A stretch of 64,000 nucleotides of DNA from Streptomyces bluensis (GTDB lineage Bacteria; Actinomycetota; Actinomycetes; Streptomycetales; Streptomycetaceae), in NCBI RefSeq assembly GCF_014650715.1, contig NZ_BMVM01000015.1, positions 124,001 to 188,000 on the forward strand. Direction: 5' to 3'. How positions within the stretch are numbered: position 1 is the first letter of the stretch; every line of letters starts with the position of its first letter. The notes beneath the pieces were generated by a model. The model was not told where the DNA came from. It saw nothing but the letters and a program-made list of their open reading frames with translations, and ran no database searches. Made by a program: the position numbers and the translations under genes. Positions 33,292-41,833 of this stretch are shown here, in pieces.

Positions 33292-33470
33292 ATGCCCGCA
33301 TCACGCCGCCCCGGCGGAATCAGTAAGCGGTGTGAGTGCCGCGACCAGAACGGGCGGAGGCTGGCGGGTAGCTGCCCGCAGTTGGAGAAACGGAACCACG
33401 GGAAGTTCCGGTGATCCAGGAGCGCTCCCGTCCGGTGAGGACGGCAAGCGTCGACGGTTCGCAGTGTCTG
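33292..33470 (+). pseudogene. Truncated, frameshifted tyrosine-recombinase (integrase) remnant
   Basis: MPASRRPGGISKRCECRDQN followed by GRRLAGSCPQLEKRNHGKFR matches the N-terminal arm-binding region of streptomycete phage/ICE integrases (ISKRCECR...LG.SCP.L.KR.HG). A stop follows at 33412-33414. The expected continuation, ALPSGEDGKRRRFAVSGSG, appears in the next frame and then runs into the opposite-strand gene. The catalytic domain is absent. The frame is open upstream to 33115 and encodes a short helical stretch that may derive from the preceding gene. Confidence 0.65.
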
Positions 33471-33472
33471 GC

Positions 33473-33904
33473 TCAGGAGCTGACGATCTCCTTGACCAGG
33501 TCGAGTTTCTGTTCAGGGCTCAGTGCCGCGTGGCGGCCGGCGGCGAGGCCGTCGAGCGCGGCGAAGACGTCGTTGTCCTCAGGGTGGAGGACCGCGGCGA
33601 GCAGCTGGGCGCGGGCGCTCCCGTCGAGGCTGTAGAGCCAGAGCCGTTGCTCCTTGCGAGGCTCCTTGTTCGCCTCCGGCTCCAACTTCCACACGGGGAA
33701 GTAGCCGAGGTCCTGGTTCTTCAGGTAATCCGCGATCTCTTCCAGCACCCACCGGCCGAGCCTGCTGTACCCCAGCTCCATACGCAGGTCACCGAGCGTC
33801 GTTTCCAAGAGTCCGCCCTGCTCGCGGACGAACGTTGCCAGCTGAGCATCGGCCTGGTCATCGTCGATGTCCTCGATCTCTTCGTGTCCCGCGTCCTCAG
33901 CCAT
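33473..33904 (-). CDS. Hypothetical acidic protein
   Basis: 143 residues (MAEDAGHEEIEDIDDDQADA at the N-terminus). The central part (LETTLGDLRMELGYSRLGRWVLEEIADYLKNQDLGYFP) looks like a winged-helix or helical bundle, and the C-terminus (AALSPEQKLDLVKEIVSS) is helical. No catalytic motif. ATG 33904 with GGGAGGG five bases upstream. Its location in the remnant-rich stretch suggests it came with a mobile element. Function unknown. Confidence 0.75.
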   Translation of the reverse strand: MAEDAGHEEIEDIDDDQADAQLATFVREQGGLLETTLGDLRMELGYSRLGRWVLEEIADYLKNQDLGYFPVWKLEPEANKEPRKEQRLWLYSLDGSARAQLLAAVLHPEDNDVFAALDGLAAGRHAALSPEQKLDLVKEIVSS

Positions 33905-34223
33905 GGGTCCCTCCCCGTTGTGGTGTGGCCTGTCGGTGCGGATTAACGTACCGGATGCACCACAATCTGTATACGGCGATGGACATAAATTGTTGGTTGC
34001 TCGCGAAATAAAATCACTCGTGCTCCATCGGACGTCATGGAACGGGGTGGGTAGGACATCTGGCCTGGGCTCCGCCGTTTCCACCGCCTGTGGCGGACAT
34101 GCCCGTGCCTGTGGATCGGCTGCCGACGTTGGTCGCTGATTCCGTAGACTGTCTGCATTTCTCTGGTTAGCCGCTTCTGTCCGTTCCTGCGTGTCCCTTC
34201 ACGTCGGATCGCCGGAGGGGAAG
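33905..34223. other. AT-richer gene-free stretch
   Basis: About 320 bases. 33945-34025 is markedly less GC-rich than its surroundings (for example CATAAATTGTTGG and GAAATAAAATCAC), as expected of recently acquired DNA. Contains promoters for the divergent genes at 33904 and 34224. Confidence 0.5.
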
Positions 34224-34892
34224 GTGTCCCGCAGCATGACCCCACCGCTGTACGAGGCAGTCAACGTGCTCGACGCCCAGTCACTGCTGGCCGCATTCGG
34301 CGTGCTGGGTGTCGGCGTGGTGATGTTCGCCGAGACCGGACTGCTCATCGGCTTCTTCCTGCCGGGTGACTCCCTGTTGTTCACGGCGGGTCTGCTGTGC
34401 ACGGGTGCCGCGGACCGGGCGGTGAAACTGTCGCTGGCGCCGCTGCTGGTCGCGGCGGCCGTCGGTGCGCTGGCCGGGGCACAGTGCGGATATCTGATCG
34501 GCCGGAAGGCGGGTGGAGCGCTGCTCGCCCGCAGTCGTTCTCAGCGGTTGCACGACGGGGTCAAGCGCGCCGAGGAGCTGCTGGAGCGGTACGGCTACGC
34601 CAAGGCCGTGGTCCTGGCCCGGTTCGTGCCGGTGGTGCGGACGGTGCTGAACCCGATGGCGGGCGCGCTGGACGTTCCCCTGCGGACGTTCACGCTGTGG
34701 CAGGTGGTCGGCGGCCTGGTATGGAGTGTCGGCCTCACCCTCGCCGGGTACGCGCTGGGTTCTTCGATCCCGAACGTCGATCGCTACCTTCTGCCGCTGG
34801 TCGCGTTGATCATCGTCGTGTCCCTGGTGCCCCTGCTCTCCGAGGTGCTGCGTGCCCGCCGGAGCGCCGAGGCGAAGGGAGGGGACGAGTGA
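34224..34892 (+). CDS. DedA-family membrane protein
   Basis: 222 residues from GTG 34224 (ATG 34236 is the alternative). Four to five hydrophobic segments. The DedA signatures are present: FAETGLLIGFFLPGDSLLFTAG near residues 35-55, AGAQCGYLIGRKAGG, and ARFVPVVRTVLNPMAGALD. DedA proteins are proton-dependent membrane-lipid flippase-like transporters affecting envelope homeostasis and antibiotic resistance. Precedes a two-component system by about 125 bases, filled by a tandem repeat, and may share its regulation. Confidence 0.88.
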   Translation: MSRSMTPPLYEAVNVLDAQSLLAAFGVLGVGVVMFAETGLLIGFFLPGDSLLFTAGLLCTGAADRAVKLSLAPLLVAAAVGALAGAQCGYLIGRKAGGALLARSRSQRLHDGVKRAEELLERYGYAKAVVLARFVPVVRTVLNPMAGALDVPLRTFTLWQVVGGLVWSVGLTLAGYALGSSIPNVDRYLLPLVALIIVVSLVPLLSEVLRARRSAEAKGGDE

Positions 34893-34929
34893 TCCGCGGC
34901 CCGGGTCGAAGGCCGGGCACTCCCGCATC

Positions 34930-34995
34930 GTTCATCCCAGGTACGGCCATCTCAGGTACGACCGTCCCGGCTACGGCCATCCCAGGTACGACCAC
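34930..34995. repeat. Tandem repeat of a ~15-bp unit
   Basis: Four copies of approximately CATCCCAGGTACGGC between the DedA gene and the response-regulator gene. Confidence 0.88.
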
Positions 34996-35018
34996 GGCCG
35001 GTGGGCCGCTGGAGGATC

Positions 35019-35681
35019 ATGCGCCCCAAAATCCTGGTTGTTGAGGACGATCCCGCGCTGCGGGACGTGCTGCGCCGGGGCCTGTGCGACGAGGACTTCG
35101 AACCCGTCCTGGCCGCCGACGGCGCGTCCGCCCTGCGGCTGGCCAACGCCGACATCGCGGCGGCCGTTCTGGACGTCGGCCTGCCCGACGCGGACGGACG
35201 GGACGTGTGCCAGGCGATGCGTGCCAACGGCTTCTTCGCCCCCGTGCTCTTCCTGACCGCCCGGCACCAGCTCACCGACCGCCTGTCCGGCTTCTCCGCA
35301 GGCGGCGACGACTACCTGCCCAAGCCCTTCCACCTCGCCGAACTCGCCGCCAGGCTGCGCGCCGCGCTCAGACGGGCCGCCCCCCGCTCCACCGCCACAG
35401 CCGGTGATCTGGTCCTGGACGCGGTGGATTACAGCATGACCGTGGGCGATGGACGGGTGGCCCTGTCCCCGACGGAGTTCCGGCTGCTGGCCAAGCTCGT
35501 CACCGCGGACGGGACGCTCGTGCGCCGCCGGGACCTGGTGCGGGCCGGCTGGCCGGAGGGCGCCCAGGTCAGCGACAACACCCTGGACCAGTACCTGAGC
35601 CGGCTGCGCCGCAAGCTGCGTGAGGCGGGCAGCGGCCTGACGATCGGTACGGCGCGGGGGATCGGGCACCGTCTGTCATGA
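35019..35681 (+). CDS. OmpR-family response regulator
   Basis: 220 residues from ATG 35019 with GGAGG four bases upstream. The receiver domain (1-115) has acidic pocket D10/D11, phospho-acceptor Asp52 (AVLDVGLPD), and Lys in LPKPF. The winged-helix output domain (about 125-220) has TEFRLLAKLV and DQYLSRLRRKL. Its stop overlaps the histidine-kinase start (ATGA), so the pair is coupled. Probable targets are the adjacent membrane-protein genes. Confidence 0.95.
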   Translation: MRPKILVVEDDPALRDVLRRGLCDEDFEPVLAADGASALRLANADIAAAVLDVGLPDADGRDVCQAMRANGFFAPVLFLTARHQLTDRLSGFSAGGDDYLPKPFHLAELAARLRAALRRAAPRSTATAGDLVLDAVDYSMTVGDGRVALSPTEFRLLAKLVTADGTLVRRRDLVRAGWPEGAQVSDNTLDQYLSRLRRKLREAGSGLTIGTARGIGHRLS

Positions 35682-37240
35682 ACCGCGCTTCCCGTGCTTC
35701 CCACGTCTCCCGTGCTTCCCACGTCTCCCGTGCTTCCCACGTCTCCCGTGATTCCCACGTCTCCCGTGATTCCCGCGGTTCCCGTGCCTTCCGTCGCCTT
35801 GCGCCGCGTACCCTGCGCGGCCGCCTCGCTCTGGTGGCGCTCACCACCGCCGCCCTGCTGATGACGGTCCTGACCGTGGTGTTCAACGCCGTGATGGACC
35901 GGCATTTGCAGCACCAGGCGGACGGCGAACTGCGCAGCCGGGCGGCAGCCGTCGCCACGACCATCGACACCAGCGGCCCCCGGGTACGCGTCCTGGAAAC
36001 CGCCAACGACCGGCTCCTCGACGCGAACGTGTGGATCTACGCCGGAAACCGCCTGCTGGAGAAGCCGCCGGGCGCCACGTCCGACAGCACGCTGACCCAG
36101 GCCGCCGACCGGCTGACCGCGCAGGGGAACCCTGCCTGCACGACCGTCCACGCCCACGGTCACCAGCCCGTCCGGCTGTGCTCCCACACCGTCACCGGCG
36201 GTCGTGCCACCGCCACCGTGGTCACCGCCCTGGACCTCGCTCCGTACCGCAGTTCGGCGGACACTCTGCTGGTGGGGTCGCTCATCCTGGACGGCGTGAT
36301 GCTCGGCTGCACCTACCTGCTCACCCGTCTGTCCGTCGGCCGGGCACTGCGCCCGGTGCGGACGATGACCGACCAGGCCACCCAGTGGAGCGCCGTGGGC
36401 TCCGACGAGCGCTTCGGCGCGGAGGACCATCCGGTCGAACTCGCCCGTCTGGGTGCCTCGATGGACGAGCTCCTGGACCGCATACGCACCGTACTGCGCC
36501 ACGAGCAGCAGCTGACGGGAGAGCTGTCCCACGAACTGCGCACGCCGCTCACCCGGATCATCATGGAGCTCGACTGGTGGCGGGCCCGCCCTCGCACGGA
36601 CGCCGAGACCCGCGCCACCCAAGAGGTGATCGCCGAGGCCGCCCAGTCCATGCGCACCATCTGCGACACGCTCCTGAACGACGCCCGTGAGAACGCGCTG
36701 AACCGGGAGACGGCCCCCGGAACGACCGACGTCCTGCCCGTCCTGAACCGCCTGCTCCAGCGCCTCGACACACCGGATCAGGTGAAGACCTCCGTAGAGG
36801 CCGTAGAGGCCGTAGAGGCCGTAGAGGTGAGAGGGGCCGTAGAGGTGAGAGGGGCCGTAGAGGTTAGAGAGGCCGTAGGGACGGCGGCTCCGGTGCTGGT
36901 GCTGGAGGCCGGGGTCGCGCCCGCCCTCCTCGAACGCATCCTCAGCCCTCTGCTCGCCAACGCCGTCCGCTATGCCCGCTCCCGCGTGACCGTGTCCGCG
37001 GGGCGCATCCCCGGCGCGGTGCGCATCGACGTCGTCGACGACGGCCCGGGTGTGCCGGAGGCGTTCGTGGGCGAACTGTTCCAGCCCGGCCGGCGTGCCG
37101 ACTCGGGCGACGGGCACGACGGCGCGGGCCTGGGGCTGCCGCTCGCGCGACGCCTGGCCCGCACCGTCGGCGGTGAAGTGGTCCACGACCCCGGACACTC
37201 GCCCGGAGCCAGGTTCACGGTCACCCTGCCTGGCGGGTGA
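35678..37240 (+). CDS. Sensor histidine kinase with internal repeat tracts
   Basis: 520 residues. Two membrane segments (about 48-70 and 195-215) bracket a 120-residue sensor domain. HAMP follows, then the H box GELSHELRTPLTR with His285, and N/G boxes DDGPGVPEAF and GAGLGLPLARRL. Two repeat tracts are unusual. One is a cytoplasmic N-terminal run of ASHVSR (residues 5-33). The other is a VEAVEAVEAVEVRGAVEVRG run (residues 373-400), inserted between the dimerisation helices and the ATP-binding domain. Both come from in-frame DNA tandem repeats. The last 20 bases overlap the convergent COG4705 gene. Confidence 0.93.
   Translation: MNRASRASHVSRASHVSRASHVSRDSHVSRDSRGSRAFRRLAPRTLRGRLALVALTTAALLMTVLTVVFNAVMDRHLQHQADGELRSRAAAVATTIDTSGPRVRVLETANDRLLDANVWIYAGNRLLEKPPGATSDSTLTQAADRLTAQGNPACTTVHAHGHQPVRLCSHTVTGGRATATVVTALDLAPYRSSADTLLVGSLILDGVMLGCTYLLTRLSVGRALRPVRTMTDQATQWSAVGSDERFGAEDHPVELARLGASMDELLDRIRTVLRHEQQLTGELSHELRTPLTRIIMELDWWRARPRTDAETRATQEVIAEAAQSMRTICDTLLNDARENALNRETAPGTTDVLPVLNRLLQRLDTPDQVKTSVEAVEAVEAVEVRGAVEVRGAVEVREAVGTAAPVLVLEAGVAPALLERILSPLLANAVRYARSRVTVSAGRIPGAVRIDVVDDGPGVPEAFVGELFQPGRRADSGDGHDGAGLGLPLARRLARTVGGEVVHDPGHSPGARFTVTLPGG
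35690..35785. repeat. In-frame tandem repeat (15-bp unit) in the kinase N-terminus
   Basis: About six copies of CGTGCTTCCCACGTCTCC or its variant CGTGATTCCCACGTCTCC, each adding the five residues RASHVS/RDSHVS. Confidence 0.92.
36790..36872. repeat. In-frame tandem repeat (9- and 18-bp units) in the kinase linker
   Basis: Repeats of GTAGAGGCC and of GTAGAGGTGAGAGGGGCC give the EAV/EVRGAV runs before the ATPase domain. Confidence 0.92.
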
Positions 37241-38138
37241 CCGGCTCCCGCTCCACCTCTACCGGTACGACGGTCCGGTTGCCGCGCTCCCGCACATGGG
37301 CGTAGGCCATCAGGCCGAACAGAACAGCCAGCAGGACGGCGGACGAGCCGACGGTACCGAGATCCAGACCGCCTTTGGCGACCGGCTTGGTGAGGAAGTC
37401 GCCCGCGGTGGCGCCCAGCGGGCGGGTGAGGACGAAGGCGATCCAGAACAGCAGCACGTTCGGCACCGTGGGCACCTTCATCAGCGCCACGAGCACGGCG
37501 AGCAGGCCGATCACGAGCAGCGCACCAAGGGCGTAGCCGAGGCCGGAGCTGTCGGAGAGGAAGTCGCCCATCGAGGTGCCGAGGGTGTTGGACACGAGGA
37601 TCGCCGACCAGAACAGGGCCTCGCCCTTGAAGGTGACGATGTCGCGGATCTGGAAGGTCATCCCGCTCAGCTTCCAGGCGAGGAAGATCGCCAGGAGGAT
37701 CGAGATCAGGATCGCCGCTCCGGCCGGGTAGCCCAGTCCGAGGCCCTGCGGGCCCCAGCCCAGCTTGGTCGCGCCGGCGGCGAGGTACTTGGCACTGGCG
37801 TCGCGGTTCATGAAGTCGGACATCGTGGTGCCGGCCATGCTGGTCGACAGGATCACGGTCCAGTAGAAGAACGGGTTGTAGCGGCTGGACCGCAGCTGGA
37901 CCACCAGCGTCACCACGAAGATCAGGAAGAGCGCGACCGTGGTGAGGAAGTAGCCCAGCTTGAGGGTCTGGGCGAAGAGGTCGCCTGCCGTCTCACCCAG
38001 CGTCGTCGCTGCGATCTTCATGATCCAGAAGGCCAGCGTGACCTCGGGCAGCTTCTTCATCACGGACTTGGCCGTGCTCGACGTGCTCGACGCACTTGAC
38101 CTTCTTGGCGTGCTCGCCACGTCGAGGTCGGTGAGCAT
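37221..38138 (-). CDS. COG4705 membrane-anchored protein
   Basis: 305 residues from ATG 38138 (GTG 38153 is an alternative). Eight or more hydrophobic segments in repeated pairs. Each repeat carries the motif TxGETxGD or its variants (IAATTLGETAGDLF, MAGTTMSDFMNRD, SNTLGTSMGDFLSD, RPLGATAGDFLTKP). The regularly spaced polar Thr/Gly/Asp motifs inside helices suggest a transport or ion path; function is not established for the family. Paralogous to the frameshifted gene at 38350-39232. Both follow the two-component system on the opposite strand. Confidence 0.88.
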   Translation of the reverse strand: MLTDLDVASTPRRSSASSTSSTAKSVMKKLPEVTLAFWIMKIAATTLGETAGDLFAQTLKLGYFLTTVALFLIFVVTLVVQLRSSRYNPFFYWTVILSTSMAGTTMSDFMNRDASAKYLAAGATKLGWGPQGLGLGYPAGAAILISILLAIFLAWKLSGMTFQIRDIVTFKGEALFWSAILVSNTLGTSMGDFLSDSSGLGYALGALLVIGLLAVLVALMKVPTVPNVLLFWIAFVLTRPLGATAGDFLTKPVAKGGLDLGTVGSSAVLLAVLFGLMAYAHVRERGNRTVVPVEVEREPVTRQAG

Positions 38139-38349
38139 CTGTGATTTCTCCACCTCAACTTCTCCTGTTCGGTCGTCCGGTCGTACAACAGGGCGCTCGT
38201 CCCCGGAATCGCGACGAGCGCCCTGTGAAAATGAGCCGACCACTGACGGCGGCCGATGCATCGACCGTGACACAGAGAGCCTGACCGCATCCTGAACGCG
38301 GGTCGGCCGACGGGGCCGGCGGCAGGCCGGCCGACGGTAAGCCCGCAGG

Positions 38350-39232
38350 TCAGGCCGTATGCCGGGCGGCCCTCCCCGGTTCGATGACGTCCTTTTCGGT
38401 CACGTCCTTACGGGTCACGCCCAGGTACACGACCAGACCGAGGATGACCGCCAGGAACAGCGCGCTGGTGATCACGGTGCCCAGGCCCAGACCGCCGTCG
38501 CCGGTCGGCTGGGACAGGTAGTCGCCGATCGAGGCGCCGAGCGGCCGGGTGAGGACGTACGCGATCCAGAAGCTCCACACCGCGTCCAGACCGAGTGCGA
38601 AGTGGGCGACGGCGACCGCGGCGATGGCGAGGGCGAACAGGACGGCGGACAGCCAGTAGCCGAGGTTCATGCGCTCGGAGACCAGGTCACCGGCAGCGGT
38701 GCCCAGGGCGAAGGTGAACAGGACGGCGAGCCAGTAGAAGGATTCGCGGCCGGTGCTGTCGATGTGGTGGATGGACAGGGTCCGCTCCCGGCGGTACCAG
38801 ACCACGAACACGACCGCCAGGACGATCGCGAACACCGTGGTGCTCGTCCCCAGCGGCACGCCCATGTTGTCGGTGAGGTTGTCGCTGATCAGGGTGCCGA
38901 CGACGCTGATCAGGGCCACGGCGAGCCAGTACACGCCCGGCCGGTACGCACGGGTCCGGAACTGCACCACCAGCACCACGGCCAGCAGCGCGCTCATCAG
39001 CACCGACACACCGGTCAGGCCGAGTCCCGCCTTCTCGTTCAGCAGATCGGCCGCGGTCTCCCCGGACCGTCGTGCACAGCACCTTGATGATCCAGAAGTA
39101 GACCGTGACCTCGGGCACCTTGTTCCGGCGCAGCCGATGCCGCACCGAAGCGGCGGGTCCGTGCTCTTCGGCCGCGGGGCCCGCGGATATCTCAGACGTT
39201 TCGTTGGTCGTGGAAAGCGACTCATTGGTCAT
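38350..39232 (-). pseudogene. COG4705 membrane-anchored protein paralog, single-base frameshift
   Basis: The start at ATG 39232 (MTNESLSTTNETSEISAG) reads through NKVPEVTVYFWIIKVLCTTV. The continuation GETAADLLNEKAGLGLTG, which the paralog has in one frame, is one base out. A single extra C-G pair near 39064 (GTCCGGGGAGACC where GTCGGGGAGACC is expected) causes the shift. Without it the protein would be about 293 residues with the same repeated GxGD-type motifs as its neighbour. A recent mutation or a sequencing error are equally possible. Confidence 0.85.
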
Positions 39233-39389
39233 GGCAAGCGACCGTGTCACCCGGCACCTGAACGCATCCTGACTGCCGCGCGGCACCGTGCGTACCGCTC
39301 GTCGCGTACGAGCAACATGGCCACCATGAACAGCTACATGCTCCGTCGCATACCGGCGCCCCTTCCCGCTCCTGCCCCTGTTCCTGCTC

Positions 39390-40568
39390 TTGCTCTTGCT
39401 ACCGGTACGGAAGAAGGCCGCCTTGAACCCCCGAGCTTGCGCTCAACCGCCGACCGAGACAACGAAGACAACGAAGACAACGAAGACAACGAAGACAACT
39501 GAGGCAACTGAGAGCTGGCTGCGACGACGGCTCGGCCGCGCGGTCGTCCTGTCCTATGCCGCCGCCCTGCTCCTGCCGGGCCCCGGGCTGTGGCTGAGCC
39601 GATCCCACTCTCTGCCCCTCGGTTCTCTGCCCCTCGGCGCGGCGGGCGCCCTGTCCTGGTCCACCGCACCCGTCCTGCTCTCCCTGGTGCTCTTCTCGGC
39701 CGGACTCCAGGTGTCCTTACACGCGCTGGGCACCCTGCTGCGACGCCCGCTCGCCCTGTTGGCCGGGCTCGTTCTGCATCTGGCGATCCCGCTGCTGGCC
39801 ATCCCCGCCGTGGCGTTACTGCTGCGTCGGACGCCCGACAGCGACGGCGGCAGCGGCCTGGTCACCGCGATGATTCTGATCGTGGCGATGCCCGTCGCCG
39901 CCGGAGCCACCGTATGGACCGGCAAGGGCGACGGTGACCAGCCGACCATGGTGGGGCTTGTCCTCGCCTCCACCCTCCTCAGCCCGCTCACCGTTCCTCT
40001 GGTCATCGGCGCCCTGGTGCCGTTGCTCAGCGGCGACTACGCGGACACCCTCAGCAGGGCCGAGCACACCATCCGCGGAGCGTTCACACTGGTCGGCGTG
40101 GTCCTGCCGTGTGCGGCGGGCATTCTGTGCCGCCTGGTACTGCCTGCGCCGTGGCTGAGCCGAGTACTCCGCGTCGTCGTGCCGGTCGCCCTGGCCGGCT
40201 CGCTCCTCCTGACCTACGTCAACGCCAGCGGCGCCCTGAACTCCTTCCTGGCCCGTCCGCGCCCGCTGCTGCTGGCCGCCGCGCTGGTTGTGGCGTCGCT
40301 GGTCTGCCTGCTGTCCTTCGCGGTCGGCCGCGTCGCCGCGCGCCTGCTGAGGCTGGACGCCCCCGTGGCGTCGTCTCTCACTCTCGCCTGCGGCATGAAC
40401 AACAGCAGCGCGGGTGCGGTGCTGATCACCACCACGCTGCCCGACAAACCGCACCTTCTCCTGCCGGTCCTCGCCTATGGGCTGCTGCAGAAGACCGCGG
40501 CGAACCGAGTCGTACGCCGGAGGCCGAGGCGCTCCGCCGACCTGGTCGCGCCACCCTGCGCACCCTGA
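39390..40568 (+). CDS. Bile acid:sodium symporter (BASS/SBF) family transporter
   Basis: Up to 392 residues; the start is uncertain. TTG 39390 and TTG 39423 are in frame, while nearby ATGs at 39317-39338 are in another frame. About nine hydrophobic segments follow. The conserved family end ACGMNNSSAGAVLITTTLPDKPHLLLPVLAYGLLQ (in parts) is present. The N-terminus carries a KTTKTTKTT run produced by a GAAGACAAC tandem repeat, and the last 20 residues are atypically basic and Pro-rich. It is not an ACR3/ArsB arsenite pump by its motifs. Could be a sodium-coupled organic anion transporter. Confidence 0.75.
   Translation: MLLLPVRKKAALNPRACAQPPTETTKTTKTTKTTKTTEATESWLRRRLGRAVVLSYAAALLLPGPGLWLSRSHSLPLGSLPLGAAGALSWSTAPVLLSLVLFSAGLQVSLHALGTLLRRPLALLAGLVLHLAIPLLAIPAVALLLRRTPDSDGGSGLVTAMILIVAMPVAAGATVWTGKGDGDQPTMVGLVLASTLLSPLTVPLVIGALVPLLSGDYADTLSRAEHTIRGAFTLVGVVLPCAAGILCRLVLPAPWLSRVLRVVVPVALAGSLLLTYVNASGALNSFLARPRPLLLAAALVVASLVCLLSFAVGRVAARLLRLDAPVASSLTLACGMNNSSAGAVLITTTLPDKPHLLLPVLAYGLLQKTAANRVVRRRPRRSADLVAPPCAP
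39459..39512. repeat. Tandem repeat of GAAGACAAC
   Basis: Five copies of a 9-bp unit near the start of the BASS transporter gene, giving KTT in its frame and NED in the overlapping frame. Confidence 0.92.
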
Positions 40569-40656
40569 CGGGGTTGATGGCCTCCCTGGTGACCGGGCGG
40601 GCTCGACCTTGCACCTCTTCCGCCTCTTCCACCTCTTGCGCTTCTTGCGCCTTGGA

Positions 40657-40686
40657 TCGACAAACGTCAACATAGAGAAATGTCGA
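40657..40686. promoter_or_regulatory. Candidate ArsR operator
   Basis: TCGACA and TGTCGA are inverted half-sites 18 bases apart, overlapping the arsR start codon. This placement is typical of autorepressed arsR genes; the wide spacing makes it tentative. Confidence 0.4.
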
Positions 40687-41072
40687 AACAAGAGCTTGAG
40701 GTGATCGACCAGGACGCCACGTGCTGCCCGGGTCTGGCTGCCGCGCCGTTGGACGACGAACGCGCCACGGAACTGGCGAGAGTCTTCAAGGCGCTGGGCG
40801 ACCCGGTGCGCCTGCGCCTGCTGTCGATGATCGCCTCGCGGGACGGCGGCGAGGTCTGCGTGTGCGAGATGACGCCGGCCTTCGACCTGTCCCAGCCGAC
40901 GATCTCCCACCACCTCAAGCTGCTGAGACAGGCCGGCCTGATTGACTGCGAGCGCCGTGGGACGTGGGTGTACTACTGGGTACTGCCCGGCGCCCTGGAC
41001 CGACTCGCCGGGTTCCTGACGACGCCGCAGACAGTGGGGGAGACGCCGCAGACCCCCGAGGCGACGGCGTGA
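40680..41072 (+). CDS. arsR: ArsR-family arsenic-responsive repressor
   Basis: 130 residues. The winged helix is DPVRLRLLSMIAS...SQPTISHHLKLLRQAGLI. The metalloid site is the Cys60-x-Cys62 pair (GEVCVCEM), with an additional Cys-Cys (15-16) near the N-terminus. This is the arrangement of ArsR proteins that bind As(III) and release DNA. GTGA overlap with the next gene shows coupling. It should repress its own operon. Confidence 0.92.
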   Translation: MSKQELEVIDQDATCCPGLAAAPLDDERATELARVFKALGDPVRLRLLSMIASRDGGEVCVCEMTPAFDLSQPTISHHLKLLRQAGLIDCERRGTWVYYWVLPGALDRLAGFLTTPQTVGETPQTPEATA

Positions 41073-41803
41073 GCGCGTCCCTCGGCCGCCGCGTGGCCGC
41101 CGAGGCGGTGGGGACCGGGTTGCTGGTGACCGTGGTCGTGGGTTCCGGTATCCAGGCGACCGAGCTGTCCCGCGACGTCGGCGTGCAGTTGCTGGCCAAC
41201 TCTCTGGCCACCGTGTTCGGCCTGGGCGTGCTGATCACGTTGCTCGGGCCGGTCTCCGGTGCGCACTTCAACCCCGCCGTCACTCTGGCCGCCTGGTTCA
41301 CCGGCCGCCGTACCGGCGCCGGGCCGAGCCTGCGAGAGGTCGCCGCGTACGTTCCCGCGCAGGTTGCCGGAGCGATCGGCGGCGCGGTGCTGGCCGACGC
41401 CATGTTCGCCGAGCCGCTCGTGAGGTTCTCGACCCACGACCGGTTCGCCGGCCATCTGTGGCTGGGTGAGGTCGTTGCCACGGGTGGGCTGATCCTGCTC
41501 GTCTTCGGCCTGGAACGCGTTGGCCGCGCCTCCCTGGCCCCGACAGCCGTGGCCTCCTACATCGGGGCCGCCTACTGGTTCACCTCCTCCACCTCCTTCG
41601 CGAACCCCGCCGTCACCATCGGCCGCGCCTTCACCGACACCTTCGCCGGGATCGCCCCCGCCTCCGTGGCCCCGTTCATCGGGGCACAACTGCTCGGCGC
41701 CGCGCTCGGGCTGGCTGCCGTGGCCGTCGTGTACGGACGCCCCGCTCGCACGGCGGACGACCTCGTCGTCCCGCACGGCGAGCCCGAACTCGCCCGCTCC
41801 TGA
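41069..41803 (+). CDS. aqpS: Aquaglyceroporin (MIP family), arsenic-operon type
   Basis: 244 residues from GTG 41069 (overlapping the arsR stop). Six membrane segments and the two pore NPA motifs: HFNPAVT (68-70) and FANPAVT near residue 173. When encoded between arsR and arsC, such channels let As(III) produced by arsenate reduction leave the cell down its gradient, replacing an active pump, as described for AqpS of Sinorhizobium. The name reflects that context rather than close similarity. Confidence 0.88.
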   Translation: MSASLGRRVAAEAVGTGLLVTVVVGSGIQATELSRDVGVQLLANSLATVFGLGVLITLLGPVSGAHFNPAVTLAAWFTGRRTGAGPSLREVAAYVPAQVAGAIGGAVLADAMFAEPLVRFSTHDRFAGHLWLGEVVATGGLILLVFGLERVGRASLAPTAVASYIGAAYWFTSSTSFANPAVTIGRAFTDTFAGIAPASVAPFIGAQLLGAALGLAAVAVVYGRPARTADDLVVPHGEPELARS

Positions 41804-41833
41804 CTGCCCCTCCGCCCCGCAAGGACCCCTGCC

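Noticed and set aside
31140..34223. Intact integrative element with att repeats
   Set aside because: No repeat of the tRNA-Lys 3' end was seen downstream and the integrase is truncated, so only remnants can be claimed.
39390..40568. Arsenite efflux pump ACR3/ArsB
   Set aside because: Sequence ends in the BASS-type ACGMNNSSAGAVL motif and lacks ACR3 signature residues; adjacency to arsR alone is not enough.
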